Part shown: positions 16,076-26,062 of the stretch, piece by piece
Layout of the letters: every line of letters starts with the position of its first letter
Numbering within the stretch: position 1 is the first letter of the stretch
Assembly: GCA_001673575.1 (NCBI GenBank)
Contig: LZME01000128.1
Coordinates: 48,119-112,118, forward strand
Reading direction: 5' to 3'
Origin: Mycolicibacter heraklionensis
Lineage (GTDB): Bacteria; Actinomycetota; Actinomycetes; Mycobacteriales; Mycobacteriaceae
DNA length: 64,000 nt
The notes under the pieces: generated by a model
Told to the model about the DNA's origin: nothing
What the model saw: only the letters and a program-made list of their open reading frames with translations
The model's database searches: none
Program-made: the position numbers and the translations under genes

Positions 16076-16945
16076 CTACTGCGGAATAGCGGCCCAGCCA
16101 CCTTCACGCTGCAGCATTGCGATCAAGGCATCGGCGACGCCGGGTGCTGCGGCGACGCACACCTCGCCGCTGTCGATCTCCGGGCCGGGCAACACCACCC
16201 GCGCCCCGGCCTCGACCGCGATCAGCGCTCCGGCGGCATAGTCCCACGGCTTGATCCCATGCTCGTAGTAGGCGTCCAGCCGACCGGCAGCGACCATGCA
16301 CAGGTCCAACGCGGCCGATCCGATCCGGCGGACATCGCGCACTTCCGGTAGCAGCCGGGCAAGCAACGCCGCCTGGGTGGCCCGGCGCCGGGGCGAATAG
16401 CCGAACCCGGTGCCCAGCAGCGCCAACGACAGCTCGCTGACATCGGTGCAGCGCAGACCGACGGTTCCCTGCCGGTCGGTCACTCGGGCACCCAATCCGG
16501 CCCCGGCAGAATAGATTCGGTCACCGACGACGTCGGCGACCGCGCCGGCCACTGACACCCCGCCGATCTGCGCTGCCACCGAAACCGCGTAGGCCGGGAC
16601 GTCGTACATGAAGTTCACCGTGCCGTCGATCGGGTCGACTATCCAGGTGACGACACCCGGTTCAGCACCGGAAACGTCGCCGGACCCTCCGCCTTCCTCA
16701 CCCAGTACCGCATCACCGGGCCGCAGCCGGCTCAGTCGATCTCGGATGAAGCCCTCGGTCTCGGTGTCGACCACGGTCACCGGATCGGTCGGACTGCTTT
16801 TCGTCTGGACCAGTCCGGAGCCCGACTCGACCCCTTCGGCGCCGAACACGTCGGCGCGTCGACGCCGGACGAAGGCGGCGGCTTCGGCCACCAGCGTCTC
16901 GGCGGTGGTCCTCAATTGCACGGGGTCGCTACGCAGAGGCGCCAT
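16076..16945 (-). CDS. suhB: Inositol-1-monophosphatase, SuhB family
   Basis: A 289-residue Mg-dependent phosphatase releasing myo-inositol from inositol-1-phosphate, supplying phosphatidylinositol, mannoside and mycothiol synthesis. Metal-binding motifs are visible: GEEGGG with the Glu near 83, WIVDPIDGTVNF at about 101-112, and the C-terminal KPWDYAAGALIAVEAG. ATG 16945 (MAPLRSDP) is preferred over ATG 16963, since it aligns with the start of the H37Rv homologue Rv2701c as I recall it. Neither start has a strong ribosome site. It lies away from its usual mycobacterial neighbourhood. Confidence 0.9.
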   Translation of the reverse strand: MAPLRSDPVQLRTTAETLVAEAAAFVRRRRADVFGAEGVESGSGLVQTKSSPTDPVTVVDTETEGFIRDRLSRLRPGDAVLGEEGGGSGDVSGAEPGVVTWIVDPIDGTVNFMYDVPAYAVSVAAQIGGVSVAGAVADVVGDRIYSAGAGLGARVTDRQGTVGLRCTDVSELSLALLGTGFGYSPRRRATQAALLARLLPEVRDVRRIGSAALDLCMVAAGRLDAYYEHGIKPWDYAAGALIAVEAGARVVLPGPEIDSGEVCVAAAPGVADALIAMLQREGGWAAIPQ

Positions 16946-17009
16946 CTGCCCATAGCAACACATCGGCGGGGGTTATCGCACCCCCAGCACGCTCACAGCG
17001 GCTTCGCCC

Positions 17010-17631
<622 letters not shown>

Positions 17632-17662
17632 TACCCGGATAAAGGACGTAGCTCACATCAGC

Positions 17663-17690
17663 TTGCACTATGGCTACTGGCGAGTATATT
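17663..17690 (+). promoter_or_regulatory. fadE5 promoter
   Basis: TTGCAC (17663-17668) and TATATT (17685-17690) are separated by 16 bp, a good SigA-type promoter. Transcription would start near 17697, just before the TTAC-N6-GTAA palindrome at 17701. Confidence 0.6.
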
Positions 17691-17700
17691 TCAGGTTACG

Positions 17701-17714
17701 TTACTGGTGGGTAA
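17701..17714. promoter_or_regulatory. TTAC-N6-GTAA operator at fadE5
   Basis: TTACTGGTGGGTAA (extended arms GTTAC/GTAAC) lies immediately downstream of the predicted transcription start, where a repressor would block elongation. The same TTAC-N6-GTAA layout recurs at 23007 and 28234. Confidence 0.5.
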
Positions 17715-17763
17715 CTTAAGCCTGAGTACCCAACCACAGGTGGCATTCCATGAGGAGGAAGTA

Positions 17764-19599
17764 GTGAGCCACTACAAGAGCAATGTCCGTGACCAGGTGT
17801 TCAACCTGTTCGAGGTGCTGGGCTTGGACCAGGTCTTCGGCGAGGGCGACTACGCCGACCTGGACGTCGACACCGCTCAAGAGATGCTTGGCGAGATGGT
17901 CCGCCTGGCCGAGGGCCCGATCGCGGAGTCCTTCGTCGATGGCGACCGCAACCCGCCGGTGTTCGACCCGGCCACCCACTCGGTGACGCTGCCCGAGTCC
18001 TTCAAGAAGTCGGTGCGCGCCCACCTGGAAGGCGGCTGGGACCGTGTCGGGGTCATCGAGGAGCTCGGCGGCATTCCGATGCCCAAGGTCCTGATGTGGG
18101 CCCTGCAGGAGCACATCCTGGGCGCCAACCCGGCGGTGTGGATGTACGGCGGCGGCGCCGGCTTCGCCAACATCTTCTACAACATCGCCACCGACGAGCA
18201 GAAGAAGTGGGCCGTCCTCGCCGCCGAGCGTGGCTGGGGTTCGACCATGGTGCTGACCGAGCCGGACGCCGGCTCGGACGTGGGCGCCGGCCGCACCAAG
18301 GCCGTCCAGCAAGCGGACGGCTCGTGGCACATCGACGGCGTCAAGCGATTCATCACCTCGGCTGACTCCGACGACCTGTTCGAGAACATCTTCCACCTGG
18401 TCCTGGCCCGCCCGGAGGGCGCCAAGCCCGGCACCAAGGGTCTGTCGCTGTTCTTCGTGCCGAAGTTCCTGTTCGACTTCGAGACCGGTGAGCTCGGCGA
18501 GCGCAACGGCGCCTTCGTGACCAACGTCGAGCACAAGATGGGCCTGAAGGTCTCGGCCACCTGTGAGCTGACCTTCGGCCAGCACGGCGTCCCGGCCAAG
18601 GGCTGGCTCGTCGGCGAGGTGCACAACGGCATCGCGCAGATGTTCGACGTGATCGAGCAGGCCCGGATGATGGTCGGCACCAAGGCCATCGCGACGCTGT
18701 CCACCGGCTACCTCAACGCGCTCGAGTACGCCAAGGAGCGGGTGCAGGGCGCCGACCTCACCCAGATGACCGACAAGTCCGCACCGCGGGTGACCATCAC
18801 CCACCACCCGGATGTCCGCCGGTCGCTGATGACTCAGAAGGCCTACGCCGAGGGTCTGCGCGCGCTGTACATGTACACCGCCACCTTCCAGGACGAAGCG
18901 GTCGCCAAGGCGCTGCACGGCGTCGACGCCGACCTGGCGGTCAAGATCAACGACCTGATGCTGCCGATCGTCAAGGGTGTCGGCTCCGAGCAGGCCTACG
19001 CCAAGCTCACCGAGAGTCTGCAGACCCTGGGTGGCTCGGGCTTCCTGCAGGACTACCCGATCGAGCAGTACATCCGGGACGCCAAGATCGACTCGCTCTA
19101 CGAGGGCACCACGGCAATTCAGGCGCAGGACTTCTTCTTCCGCAAGATCATCCGTGACAAGGGCGCCGCACTGGGCCACGTCGCGGGCGAGATCGAGACG
19201 TTCATCAAGAACGAGACCGGCAACGGGCGACTCAAGGCCGAGCGGGAACTGCTGGCCACCGCGCTGGCCGACGTGCAGGGCATGGCGGCGACGCTGACCG
19301 GCTACCTGATGGCCGCGCAGGAGGACATCTCCAGCATCTACAAGGTCGGCCTGGGCTCGGTGCGCTTCCTGATGAGCGTCGGCGACCTGATGATCGGTTG
19401 GCTGTTGACCCGCCAGGCCGCGGTGGCAGTGGCGAAGCTCGATGCAGGCGCCGAGGGCGCCGACCGCTCCTTCTACGAGGGCAAGATCGCGGTTGCGTCG
19501 TTCTTCACCAAGAACTTCCTGCCGTTGCTGACCAGCACTCGCTCGGTCATCGAGAACATCGACAACGACATCATGGAGCTCGACGAAGCGGCGTTCTAA
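17764..19599 (+). CDS. fadE5: Acyl-CoA dehydrogenase FadE5
   Basis: A 611-residue FAD enzyme catalysing the first step of fatty-acid beta-oxidation. It belongs to the large ACAD class with an extra C-terminal domain. It contains [20 protein letters not shown] (FAD/substrate region) and [19 protein letters not shown], whose Glu447 is at the catalytic-base position of FadE5. GTG 17764 ([11 protein letters not shown]) is used: AGGAGG at 17753-17758 precedes it and the length equals H37Rv FadE5. An upstream in-frame start at 17707 overlaps the operator. It has its own promoter and downstream hairpin, so is likely monocistronic. A paralogue lies at 56523-58358. Confidence 0.95.
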   Translation: MSHYKSNVRDQVFNLFEVLGLDQVFGEGDYADLDVDTAQEMLGEMVRLAEGPIAESFVDGDRNPPVFDPATHSVTLPESFKKSVRAHLEGGWDRVGVIEELGGIPMPKVLMWALQEHILGANPAVWMYGGGAGFANIFYNIATDEQKKWAVLAAERGWGSTMVLTEPDAGSDVGAGRTKAVQQADGSWHIDGVKRFITSADSDDLFENIFHLVLARPEGAKPGTKGLSLFFVPKFLFDFETGELGERNGAFVTNVEHKMGLKVSATCELTFGQHGVPAKGWLVGEVHNGIAQMFDVIEQARMMVGTKAIATLSTGYLNALEYAKERVQGADLTQMTDKSAPRVTITHHPDVRRSLMTQKAYAEGLRALYMYTATFQDEAVAKALHGVDADLAVKINDLMLPIVKGVGSEQAYAKLTESLQTLGGSGFLQDYPIEQYIRDAKIDSLYEGTTAIQAQDFFFRKIIRDKGAALGHVAGEIETFIKNETGNGRLKAERELLATALADVQGMAATLTGYLMAAQEDISSIYKVGLGSVRFLMSVGDLMIGWLLTRQAAVAVAKLDAGAEGADRSFYEGKIAVASFFTKNFLPLLTSTRSVIENIDNDIMELDEAAF

Positions 19600-19617
19600 A
19601 CGCCAAGCACAGACCGC

Positions 19618-19650
19618 GCAGGCCCCCGGGGAGATCCCTTGGGGGCCTGC
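19618..19650 (+). terminator. Terminator hairpin after fadE5
   Basis: GCAGGCCCCC pairs with GGGGGCCTGC around a 13-base loop, 18 bp after the fadE5 stop. No U-tract follows. Confidence 0.75.
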
Positions 19651-19746
19651 TGCATCTCCGGGGCTGGACGCGGGCGACACAGCTTGTCCTGATTTGTGGG
19701 ATGTATGTCGTAGACGCCACACGCCCGAGCGGCTGACACTGATGGC

Positions 19747-20715
19747 ATGACACGCACCGTCGTCATCCTCGGCTATCCCGGCATCCAGGCGCTGGATGTT
19801 TTCGGGCCCGCGGAGGTGTTCGCCACCGCGACGCTCGTCCTGCTCGGCCAGGGCCGCAGCGAGGACGGCTACCAGGTCACGGTGGCCAGCGTCGACGGCG
19901 CACCTCTCGCCACCAGCAGCGGGCTGGCTCTTGCACCGAGTCCCCTACCCGAACCGAACGGGCCCCTCGACACCCTGGTGCTGCCCGGCGGCGTCGGCGT
20001 CGGGGCAGCGCAGGCCGATCCGGAAACCATCGAATGGGTCCAGCGTGCCTCGGCCCAGACCCGGCGTGTGGTCAGCGTGTGTACCGGCGCGTTTCTGGCC
20101 GCGCAGGCGGGACTGCTCGACGGGTGCCGGGCCACTACACATTGGGCCTTCGCCGACGCGCTGGCCCGCGAGTTCCCCGCGGTCATCGTCGACCCGGAGC
20201 CCATCTTCGTGCGCAGTTCGGCGACGGTGTGGACCGCGGCCGGGGTCACCGCCGGTATCGATCTGGCCTTGGCGTTGGTGGAAGAAGACTACGGAACCGA
20301 GGTAGCCCAGACCGCGGCCCGCTGGCTGGTGCTCTATCTGCGGCGGCCCGGCGGCCAGTCCCAGTTCGCGGTGCCCGCTTGGCTGCCGCGTTCGCGTCGC
20401 GCGCCGATCCGTGATGTCCAGGAGCTGATCGAGTCCGAACCCGGTGGCCCACACCGGATTACCGAGCTGGCCTCGCGGGCCTCGATGAGCCCCCGGCACT
20501 TTACCCGGGTCTTCACCGACGAGGTGGGCATGGCGCCGGGCGCGTACGTCGAGCGGGTGCGCACCGAGGCAGCGCGCCGACAGCTCGAGGAGACCGACGA
20601 CACCGTCGTCGCGATTGCCGGGCGCTGCGGATTCGGCACCGCGGAAACCCTGCGGCGCACCTTCATTCGCCGGCTCGGCATCTCACCCGATCACTACCGC
20701 AAGACCTTCGCCTGA
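19747..20715 (+). CDS. GlxA-type transcriptional regulator (DJ-1/PfpI domain + AraC HTH)
   Basis: A 322-residue regulator. Residues about 1-175 form a DJ-1/PfpI glutamine-amidotransferase-like domain (LGYPGIQALDVFGPAEVF; nucleophile-elbow VCTGAFLAAQAGLLDG with Cys near 112). Residues about 225-322 are an AraC-type double helix-turn-helix (ASRASMSPRHFTRVFTDEVG, IAGRCGFGTAETLRRTF). Such proteins usually activate adjacent genes. The next gene, 12 bp downstream on the same strand, encodes a free-standing DJ-1/PfpI enzyme and is the likeliest target or partner. The effector is unknown. Confidence 0.88.
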   Translation: MTRTVVILGYPGIQALDVFGPAEVFATATLVLLGQGRSEDGYQVTVASVDGAPLATSSGLALAPSPLPEPNGPLDTLVLPGGVGVGAAQADPETIEWVQRASAQTRRVVSVCTGAFLAAQAGLLDGCRATTHWAFADALAREFPAVIVDPEPIFVRSSATVWTAAGVTAGIDLALALVEEDYGTEVAQTAARWLVLYLRRPGGQSQFAVPAWLPRSRRAPIRDVQELIESEPGGPHRITELASRASMSPRHFTRVFTDEVGMAPGAYVERVRTEAARRQLEETDDTVVAIAGRCGFGTAETLRRTFIRRLGISPDHYRKTFA

Positions 20716-20727
20716 AAGGAAATACCC

Positions 20728-21456
20728 ATGCAGATCGCAATTGTGCTCTACCCCGGATTCACCTCGCTGGACTTCATCGGCCCCTACGAGGTGTTGCGCT
20801 GGCTTCCGGATGCGCAGGTGCGCTTCGTGTGGCACGAGCCGGGGCCGATCACCGCGGACTCCGGTGTACTGGTGGTCGGGGCCACCCACTCGTTCGACGA
20901 GACGCCCTCCCCGGACGTGATTCTGATCCCCGGTGGGATGACGACCATGGAGCATGCCCGTGACGAGAAGCTGCTGGACTGGGTCCGCGCCGCCCACCGG
21001 ACGGCGACGTGGACGGCATCGGTGTGCTCGGGTTCGGTCGTACTGGGTGCCGCCGGCCTGCTCACCGGCAAGCGCGCCACCTCGCACTGGATGGCACTAC
21101 CCGCGCTGAAGACGTTCGGCGCCACCGCGGTCGGCGACGAGCGCATCGTGCACGAGGGAGACATCGTCACCTGCGCGGGAGTGTCGGCCGGCATCGATCT
21201 CGGGCTGTGGCTGGCCGGCCAGATCGGCGGCGAGGGCCGCGCCAAGGCCATCCAGTTGTCGATGGAGTACGACCCGCAGCCGCCGTTCGACTCCGGGCAC
21301 ACCTCCAAGGCATCGGTGCAGACCAAGGCGGCGGCCACCGCCCTGATGGCCAGGGAGCTCGCGAAGCCGGCCCAATTGAAGGCCAGCGCACTGCTGCTGT
21401 GGGATCAGGCGATCGGCGCGGTTCGCAACCGGCGGACCCAAACGGTCCGCCGCTGA
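20728..21456 (+). CDS. DJ-1/PfpI family protein, isonitrile hydratase-like
   Basis: A 242-residue cytosolic protein with a complete DJ-1/PfpI fold: LYPGFTSLDFIGPYEVLRWL at the start, ILIPGGMTTM, and nucleophile Cys near 100 in SVCSGSVVLGAAGLL followed by ATSHW. The pattern fits the cyclohexyl-isocyanide hydratase subgroup, but glyoxalase-III or deglycase-like roles cannot be excluded. A C-terminal tail of about 50 residues extends past the usual domain. It is preceded by GAAAGGAAATACCC with a ribosome site, and forms an operon with the GlxA-type regulator. A long perfect hairpin covers its stop codon. Confidence 0.85.
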   Translation: MQIAIVLYPGFTSLDFIGPYEVLRWLPDAQVRFVWHEPGPITADSGVLVVGATHSFDETPSPDVILIPGGMTTMEHARDEKLLDWVRAAHRTATWTASVCSGSVVLGAAGLLTGKRATSHWMALPALKTFGATAVGDERIVHEGDIVTCAGVSAGIDLGLWLAGQIGGEGRAKAIQLSMEYDPQPPFDSGHTSKASVQTKAAATALMARELAKPAQLKASALLLWDQAIGAVRNRRTQTVRR

Positions 21457-21481
21457 ATCCCCTCAGTTCAGCGGCGGACCG
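21443..21481 (+). terminator. 15-bp perfect hairpin overlapping the DJ-1 gene stop
   Basis: CGGTCCGCCGCTGAA pairs perfectly with TTCAGCGGCGGACCG around a 9-base loop. The left arm contains the last codons and the stop of the DJ-1 gene. It is likely the operon terminator, facing fadA2 from the other side. Confidence 0.75.
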
Positions 21482-21590
21482 GGCAAGTTGCTTCGCGCTA
21501 CCACCGGGGGCCCGCGGCCGCGCGAAGCGAACCGATGTCTCGACTACCCGGCAACGGCGCGTGTCAAACGTGGACGCTCAGCCCGCTTAG

Positions 21591-22937
21591 CTACCCCTCG
21601 AGGATGGCGGCCACGCCCTGGCCGCCGGCCGCACAGATCGAGATCAGCGCGCGCACCGGCTTGTTCTTCGCGGCACCCTTCTTGGCGGCCTTGGCTTCAG
21701 CGATCTGCTTGGCCGCCTGCGCCACGATCCGCCCACCGGTTGCTGCGAACGGGTGACCTGAAGCCAACGAGGAGCCGTTGACGTTGAGCTTGGTCCGGTC
21801 GATGGCACCCAGCGCCGAATCCAGTCCCAGCCGCTCCTTGCAGTACTCCTCGGATTCCCACGCCGCCAGGTGGCACAACACCGTGGCGGCGAACGCCTCG
21901 TGGATCTCGTAGAAATCGAAGTCCTGCAGGGTCAGGCCGTTGCGCGCCAGCAGCCGCGGCACCGCGTAAGTCGGGGCCATGAGCAGCCCATCGGCGCCGT
22001 TGACGTAGTCCACCGCGGCCGTCTCGGCGTCGACGAAGTACGCCAGCGGAGTCAGCTTGTGCGCGGCCGCCCACTCCTCGCTGGCCAGCAGCGCCACCGA
22101 CGCGCCGTCGGTGAGCGGGGTGGAGTTACCCGCGGTCATGGTGGCGTCACCGGCCTTGGCACCGAACACCGGCTTGAGCGTGGCCAGCTTCTCCGGGCTG
22201 GACTGGGGCCGCAGGTTGTCGTCCCGGTAGAGCCCCTGGAACGGCGTCACAAGGTCGTCGAAGAAGCCGCGGTCATAGGCGGCGGCCATGTTGCGGTGGC
22301 TGGCTGCGGCCAACTCGTCCTGGTCGACCCGCTTGATGCCCATCTGCTTTGTGGTGATGGCCTGGTGCTCGCCCATGGAAAGGCCGGTCCGCGATTCTTT
22401 GTTGGCCGGGATTTCCACGCCCAGCGCGGCGGGCAGTTTGCCGGCCAGCTTGAGGCGCTGCAGGTTCGACTTCGACCGGCGCAGCGCAAGCAGCGTGCGG
22501 CGCAGTTCATTGCCGATCGCCAGGGGCGCGTCCGAGGTGGTGTCCACCCCGCCGGCGGCGGCCACCTCGTAGCGACCGGCGGCGATCCCATCGGCGGCGC
22601 AGATCGCCGCCTGTAGCCCCGTGCCGCAGGCCTGCTGCAGGTCGAACGCCTGCGTGTAGGGCGAGAGCGCAGAGCCCAGCACCGATTCGCGGATCAGGTT
22701 GAAGTCGCGACTGTGCTTGAGCACCGCCCCGCCGATCACCGCGTCCAGCTTCTCGCCGGCCAGGCTGAACCGATCGACGAGACCGCCCAGCGCCGCGGTG
22801 AACATGTCCTGGTTGGACGCGTTCGCGTAAGCACCGTCGGAGCGTGCGAACGGAATGCGATTGCCCCCGAGGACGGCGACACGGCGTCGCGTGCCGGCGG
22901 TTGCCTCGGCAGGTTTAGCAGCAGATGCAGATGCCAC
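21591..22937 (-). CDS. fadA2: Acetyl-CoA acetyltransferase (thiolase) FadA2
   Basis: A 448-residue thiolase performing the last step of beta-oxidation, or its reverse condensation. Nucleophile Cys is in LQQACGTGLQAA (about 103), the His in EIHEAFAATV (about 344), a second His in SLASGHPFAATGGR, and the acid/base Cys in CAAGGQGVA (about 439). GTG 22937 (VASASAAKP) has a modest GAGAG upstream and a length close to H37Rv FadA2; ATG 22970 is an in-frame alternative. It is divergent from fabG4-htdX across a 141-bp gap that carries a TTAC-N6-GTAA operator. Confidence 0.92.
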   Translation of the reverse strand: MASASAAKPAEATAGTRRRVAVLGGNRIPFARSDGAYANASNQDMFTAALGGLVDRFSLAGEKLDAVIGGAVLKHSRDFNLIRESVLGSALSPYTQAFDLQQACGTGLQAAICAADGIAAGRYEVAAAGGVDTTSDAPLAIGNELRRTLLALRRSKSNLQRLKLAGKLPAALGVEIPANKESRTGLSMGEHQAITTKQMGIKRVDQDELAAASHRNMAAAYDRGFFDDLVTPFQGLYRDDNLRPQSSPEKLATLKPVFGAKAGDATMTAGNSTPLTDGASVALLASEEWAAAHKLTPLAYFVDAETAAVDYVNGADGLLMAPTYAVPRLLARNGLTLQDFDFYEIHEAFAATVLCHLAAWESEEYCKERLGLDSALGAIDRTKLNVNGSSLASGHPFAATGGRIVAQAAKQIAEAKAAKKGAAKNKPVRALISICAAGGQGVAAILEG

Positions 22938-23005
22938 GATCTCTCGTCTCTGATGGTGGGCCCCCCGCATTGCCGGGGACCGTCGGGCTGATACTACCCA
23001 GTATT

Positions 23006-23021
23006 CTTACTCTGGAGTAAG
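23006..23021. promoter_or_regulatory. TTAC-N6-GTAA operator between fadA2 and fabG4
   Basis: CTTACTC-TG-GAGTAAG is a 7-bp perfect inverted repeat containing TTAC-TCTGGA-GTAA. It can control both divergent transcripts, with fabG4 starting 58 bp and fadA2 69 bp away. It is the most symmetric of the three copies in the window. Confidence 0.6.
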
Positions 23022-23078
23022 TTCGTTGTCGACACCGTGGCCCGCACCAGGCACGTCCCCACATGGAAGGCAGCACCC

Positions 23079-24452
23079 ATGCCCCCTAAGGCCCCCAAGC
23101 TCTCCTCGGACCTGTTGTCCCAGATCCTGGGCTCCGCCCCCGGATCGTTCTTGGCCAAGCAGCTCGGCGTTCCGCAGGCCGAGACGCTGCGTCGTTACCG
23201 GGTCGGCGAGCCGGCGCTGGCCGGCCCGCTGCTGATCGGCGGGTCGGGCCGGGTGGTCGAGCCGCTGCGGGCCGCACTCGCCGACGACTACGAGCTGGTC
23301 GGCGACAACCTGGGCGGCCGGTGGGCCGACTCGTTCGGCGGACTGGTCTTCGACGCCACCGGCATCACCTCACCCGCCGGGCTGACCGCACTGCATGAGT
23401 TCTTCACCCCGCTGCTGCGCAACGTGGGCCGCTGCGGCCGGTTGGTCGTCGTCGGCACCACCCCCACGGCCACCGGCAGCGCCGACGAGCAGATCGCCCA
23501 GCGCGCACTGGAGGGCTTCACCCGCTCCCTGGGCAAGGAACTGCAGCGCGGTGCCACCGTGCAGCTGGTGTACCTCTCGCCAGACGCCAAACCTGGGGCC
23601 ACCGGCCTGGAATCGACGCTGCGATTCATCCTCTCGGCCCGCTCGGCCTACGTCGACGGCCAGGTGTTCTACGTGGGCGCCGACGACGCGACCGCTCCCG
23701 CCGACTGGGACCGGCCGCTGGAGGGCAAGGTCGCGATCATCACCGGCGCAGCGCGCGGCATCGGCGCCACCATTGCCGAGGTGTTTGCCCGCGACGGCGC
23801 CAAGGTGGTGGCGATCGACGTGCCGCAGGCCGCCGAGGCACTGGAGAAGACGGCTTCCCGAGTCGGCGGGACCGCGCTGGCACTGGACGTCACCGCCGAC
23901 GACGCGGTGGACCAGATCGCCGCGCACCTCGCTGAGCACCATGGCGGCAAGGCCGACGTGCTGGTCAACAACGCCGGCATCACTCGCGACAAGTTGCTGG
24001 CCAACATGGACGACGCTCGTTGGAACGCGGTTCTGGCCGTCAACCTTCTTGCCCCGCAGCGTCTTACCGAAGGACTGGTCGCCAACGGCAGCATCGGTGA
24101 GGGCGGCCGGGTGATCGGCCTGTCATCGATGGCCGGGATCGCGGGTAACCGCGGCCAGACCAACTACGCGGCCACCAAGGCCGGCATGATCGGCCTGACG
24201 GAAGCGCTGGCCCCGACGCTGGCCAAGAAGGGCATCACGATCAATGCCGTCGCCCCGGGGTTCATCGAAACCGAGATGACGGCGGCGATCCCGCTGGCCA
24301 CCCGCGAGGTCGGGCGTCGCCTCAACTCGCTGTTCCAGGGCGGTCAGCCCGTCGACGTCGCCGAGCTGATCGGCTACTTCGCCAGCCCGGCGTCGAATGC
24401 GGTCACCGGCAACACCATCCGGGTCTGCGGCCAAGCCATGCTGGGGGCGTGA
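23079..24452 (+). CDS. fabG4: High-molecular-weight 3-oxoacyl-ACP/CoA reductase FabG4
   Basis: A 457-residue two-domain reductase. Residues 1-~210 form the N-terminal flavodoxin-like domain special to FabG4; about 215-457 is the short-chain dehydrogenase with [30 protein letters not shown] (Ser) and YAATKAG (Tyr/Lys). It reduces 3-oxoacyl thioesters with NADH. The start is ATG 23079 with GGAAGG at 23065-23070, giving the length of H37Rv FabG4; an upstream GTG at 23037 lacks support. Followed closely by htdX, with which it is functionally paired (reduction, then dehydration). Confidence 0.94.
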   Translation: MPPKAPKLSSDLLSQILGSAPGSFLAKQLGVPQAETLRRYRVGEPALAGPLLIGGSGRVVEPLRAALADDYELVGDNLGGRWADSFGGLVFDATGITSPAGLTALHEFFTPLLRNVGRCGRLVVVGTTPTATGSADEQIAQRALEGFTRSLGKELQRGATVQLVYLSPDAKPGATGLESTLRFILSARSAYVDGQVFYVGADDATAPADWDRPLEGKVAIITGAARGIGATIAEVFARDGAKVVAIDVPQAAEALEKTASRVGGTALALDVTADDAVDQIAAHLAEHHGGKADVLVNNAGITRDKLLANMDDARWNAVLAVNLLAPQRLTEGLVANGSIGEGGRVIGLSSMAGIAGNRGQTNYAATKAGMIGLTEALAPTLAKKGITINAVAPGFIETEMTAAIPLATREVGRRLNSLFQGGQPVDVAELIGYFASPASNAVTGNTIRVCGQAMLGA

Positions 24453-24457
24453 GACGC

Positions 24458-25300
24458 ATGTCCCAACCCAGTGGTATGAGAAACATGGTGCGTGCAGTCG
24501 CCGGGGCGCTGCCCTTCATTTCGCGCACTCAAACCCTGCCGAACCGGACGCTGCGAGTCGACGGACTGACCATCGACCCCGACCACGTCGCCGCCTACGC
24601 CGCCGTCACCGGGCTGCGCTTCGCGGATCAGGTCCCGCTGACCTACCCCTTCGCGCTGACGTTCCCGACCGTGATGGAGCTGGCGACCGGGTTTGACTTC
24701 CCGTTCGCCGCGATGGGTTCGGTGCACACCGAGAACCGGATCACCCGCCACCGCCCGATCGCGGTCACCGACACCGTCGGAGTGACGGTGCGGGCAGAGA
24801 ACCTGCGGGAACACCGCAAGGGCCTGCTGGTCGACATCGTCACTGACATCACCGTCGGCAACGACCCGGCCTGGCATCAGGTGACCACGTTCCTGCACCA
24901 GCAGCGCACCAGCCTGTCCGACGAGCCGAAACCGCCGCCTGCCAAGCAGCCCAAGCTGGGCCCGCCCAGCGCGGTGCTGCGAGTGACCCCGGGCCAGATT
25001 CGCCGCTACGCGTCGGCCGGCGGCGATCACAATCCGATCCACACCAGCTCGATCGGCGCCAAGCTGTTCGGCTTCCCCACCGCGATCGCGCACGGGATGT
25101 TCTCGGCGGCAACGGTTCTGGCCAACATCGAAGGTGTGCTTCCGGACGCGGTGGACTACACGGTGCGGTTCGGCAAGCCAATGCTGCTGCCGGCAAGCCC
25201 CGGCCTCTACATCGACAAGGTCGACGGCGGCTGGGATGTGGCGCTGCGCAACGTCGCCAAGGGCTACCCCTACCTGACCGGGGCGGTGCGGGCGCTGTAG
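24458..25300 (+). CDS. htdX: (3R)-hydroxyacyl-thioester dehydratase HtdX
   Basis: A 280-residue double hot-dog (MaoC-like) dehydratase converting 3-hydroxyacyl thioesters to enoyl thioesters. The C-terminal hydratase motif GGDHNPIHTSSIGAKLFGF has the catalytic Asp/His (about 188-193), followed by AIAHGMFS. PLTYPFALTFPTVMEL marks the N-terminal half. ATG 24458 gives the H37Rv length. GTG 24449, which overlaps the fabG4 stop by 4 bp, is an alternative, and either way the genes are coupled. The partner reaction comes from FabG4 directly upstream. Confidence 0.93.
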   Translation: MSQPSGMRNMVRAVAGALPFISRTQTLPNRTLRVDGLTIDPDHVAAYAAVTGLRFADQVPLTYPFALTFPTVMELATGFDFPFAAMGSVHTENRITRHRPIAVTDTVGVTVRAENLREHRKGLLVDIVTDITVGNDPAWHQVTTFLHQQRTSLSDEPKPPPAKQPKLGPPSAVLRVTPGQIRRYASAGGDHNPIHTSSIGAKLFGFPTAIAHGMFSAATVLANIEGVLPDAVDYTVRFGKPMLLPASPGLYIDKVDGGWDVALRNVAKGYPYLTGAVRAL

Positions 25301-25320
25301 TCGGGCACCGCCATTTCCCC

Positions 25321-25926
25321 TTACGTGTTGTCGACCGCGAGGCCGGCCGCCTTCAGCAGCGTCGCCTTGCTGACCTCCCAGCGGGCGCTGACGACCTCGA
25401 TACCCCAGACCGGAATCGACATCACCAGCCCACGGACGACCACCATCACGGTGTCCATGTAGGCCCGCGCGGAAAACCCTGGGCTAGGCGCACGTAGCGC
25501 CTCCGCGGAGGCGACCGCCAGACCGTAGATGTGTTGCTCCAGCGACTTCACCGTCTTGGCCAATTGCGGGTCGGTCCAACACGCCACCCACAACTGGGCG
25601 ACCGAAAGTGCTTGGGGCGTAGTGAATTCGCGCCAGATCAGGTCGAGATATCCGCCCAGGTCGAGCGTGGCGGTCGCGGCCGTCTCTTCGAAGTGGATGC
25701 GGGCCTGATTGGCCAGTTCGAAGGCGAGCTGAGCGACCGCGGCCGTCACCAGGTCATCGCGGGTCGGGAAGTGGTACATCACCGTGCTTTGCGACACCGT
25801 CGCGGCACCGGCGACGCGGCGCGTGGTCACCGCGACGACCCCCTCGGTCCGCAGCAGTTCGACCGCCGCGCTCACCAATGCTTGACGCGTGGCGGCGCGC
25901 TGCTCGGCCCGCGTGCCATTTTTCAT
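25321..25926 (-). CDS. TetR-family transcriptional repressor
   Basis: A 201-residue regulator. The N-terminal helix-turn-helix spans about residues 12-58 (ALVSAAVELLRTEGVVAVTT, then TVSQSTVMYHFPTRDDLV). The C-terminal ligand domain is hydrophobic and unassigned. It is transcribed away from the PE-PPE gene at 26063. A perfect inverted repeat (25966-25981) lies 40 bp upstream of its ATG, inside the divergent gap, suggesting autoregulation and control of the PE-PPE gene. It converges on htdX. The ligand is unknown. Confidence 0.85.
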   Translation of the reverse strand: MKNGTRAEQRAATRQALVSAAVELLRTEGVVAVTTRRVAGAATVSQSTVMYHFPTRDDLVTAAVAQLAFELANQARIHFEETAATATLDLGGYLDLIWREFTTPQALSVAQLWVACWTDPQLAKTVKSLEQHIYGLAVASAEALRAPSPGFSARAYMDTVMVVVRGLVMSIPVWGIEVVSARWEVSKATLLKAAGLAVDNT

Positions 25927-25965
25927 TGGGATTCCCCTATTGCATTAACAGGTCCGCCACAGCTA

Positions 25966-25981
25966 ATCTGACTGATCAGAT
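25966..25981. promoter_or_regulatory. Probable TetR operator between tetR (25321-25926) and the PE-PPE gene
   Basis: ATCTGA-CTGA-TCAGAT is a perfect 6-bp inverted repeat with a 4-base centre, midway in a 136-bp divergent gap. The placement is typical of a self-regulating TetR. Confidence 0.5.
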
Positions 25982-26062
25982 GAACAGTCAACTGAGGCTC
26001 GGTCGTCATTTCCGCTGTTCAGGCCTGAAGACCTTGCCATGAGGCATTGTAAGGACACACCG

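Noticed and set aside
17716-19722. 668-codon open frame on the strand opposite fadE5 (and similar ones opposite sdhA, aftD, fabG4, narK)
   Set aside because: Composition mirrors the codon bias of the real gene. They have Val/Gly/Asp/Arg-rich low-sense sequence with no domain and no ribosome site, and the sense genes are unmistakable.
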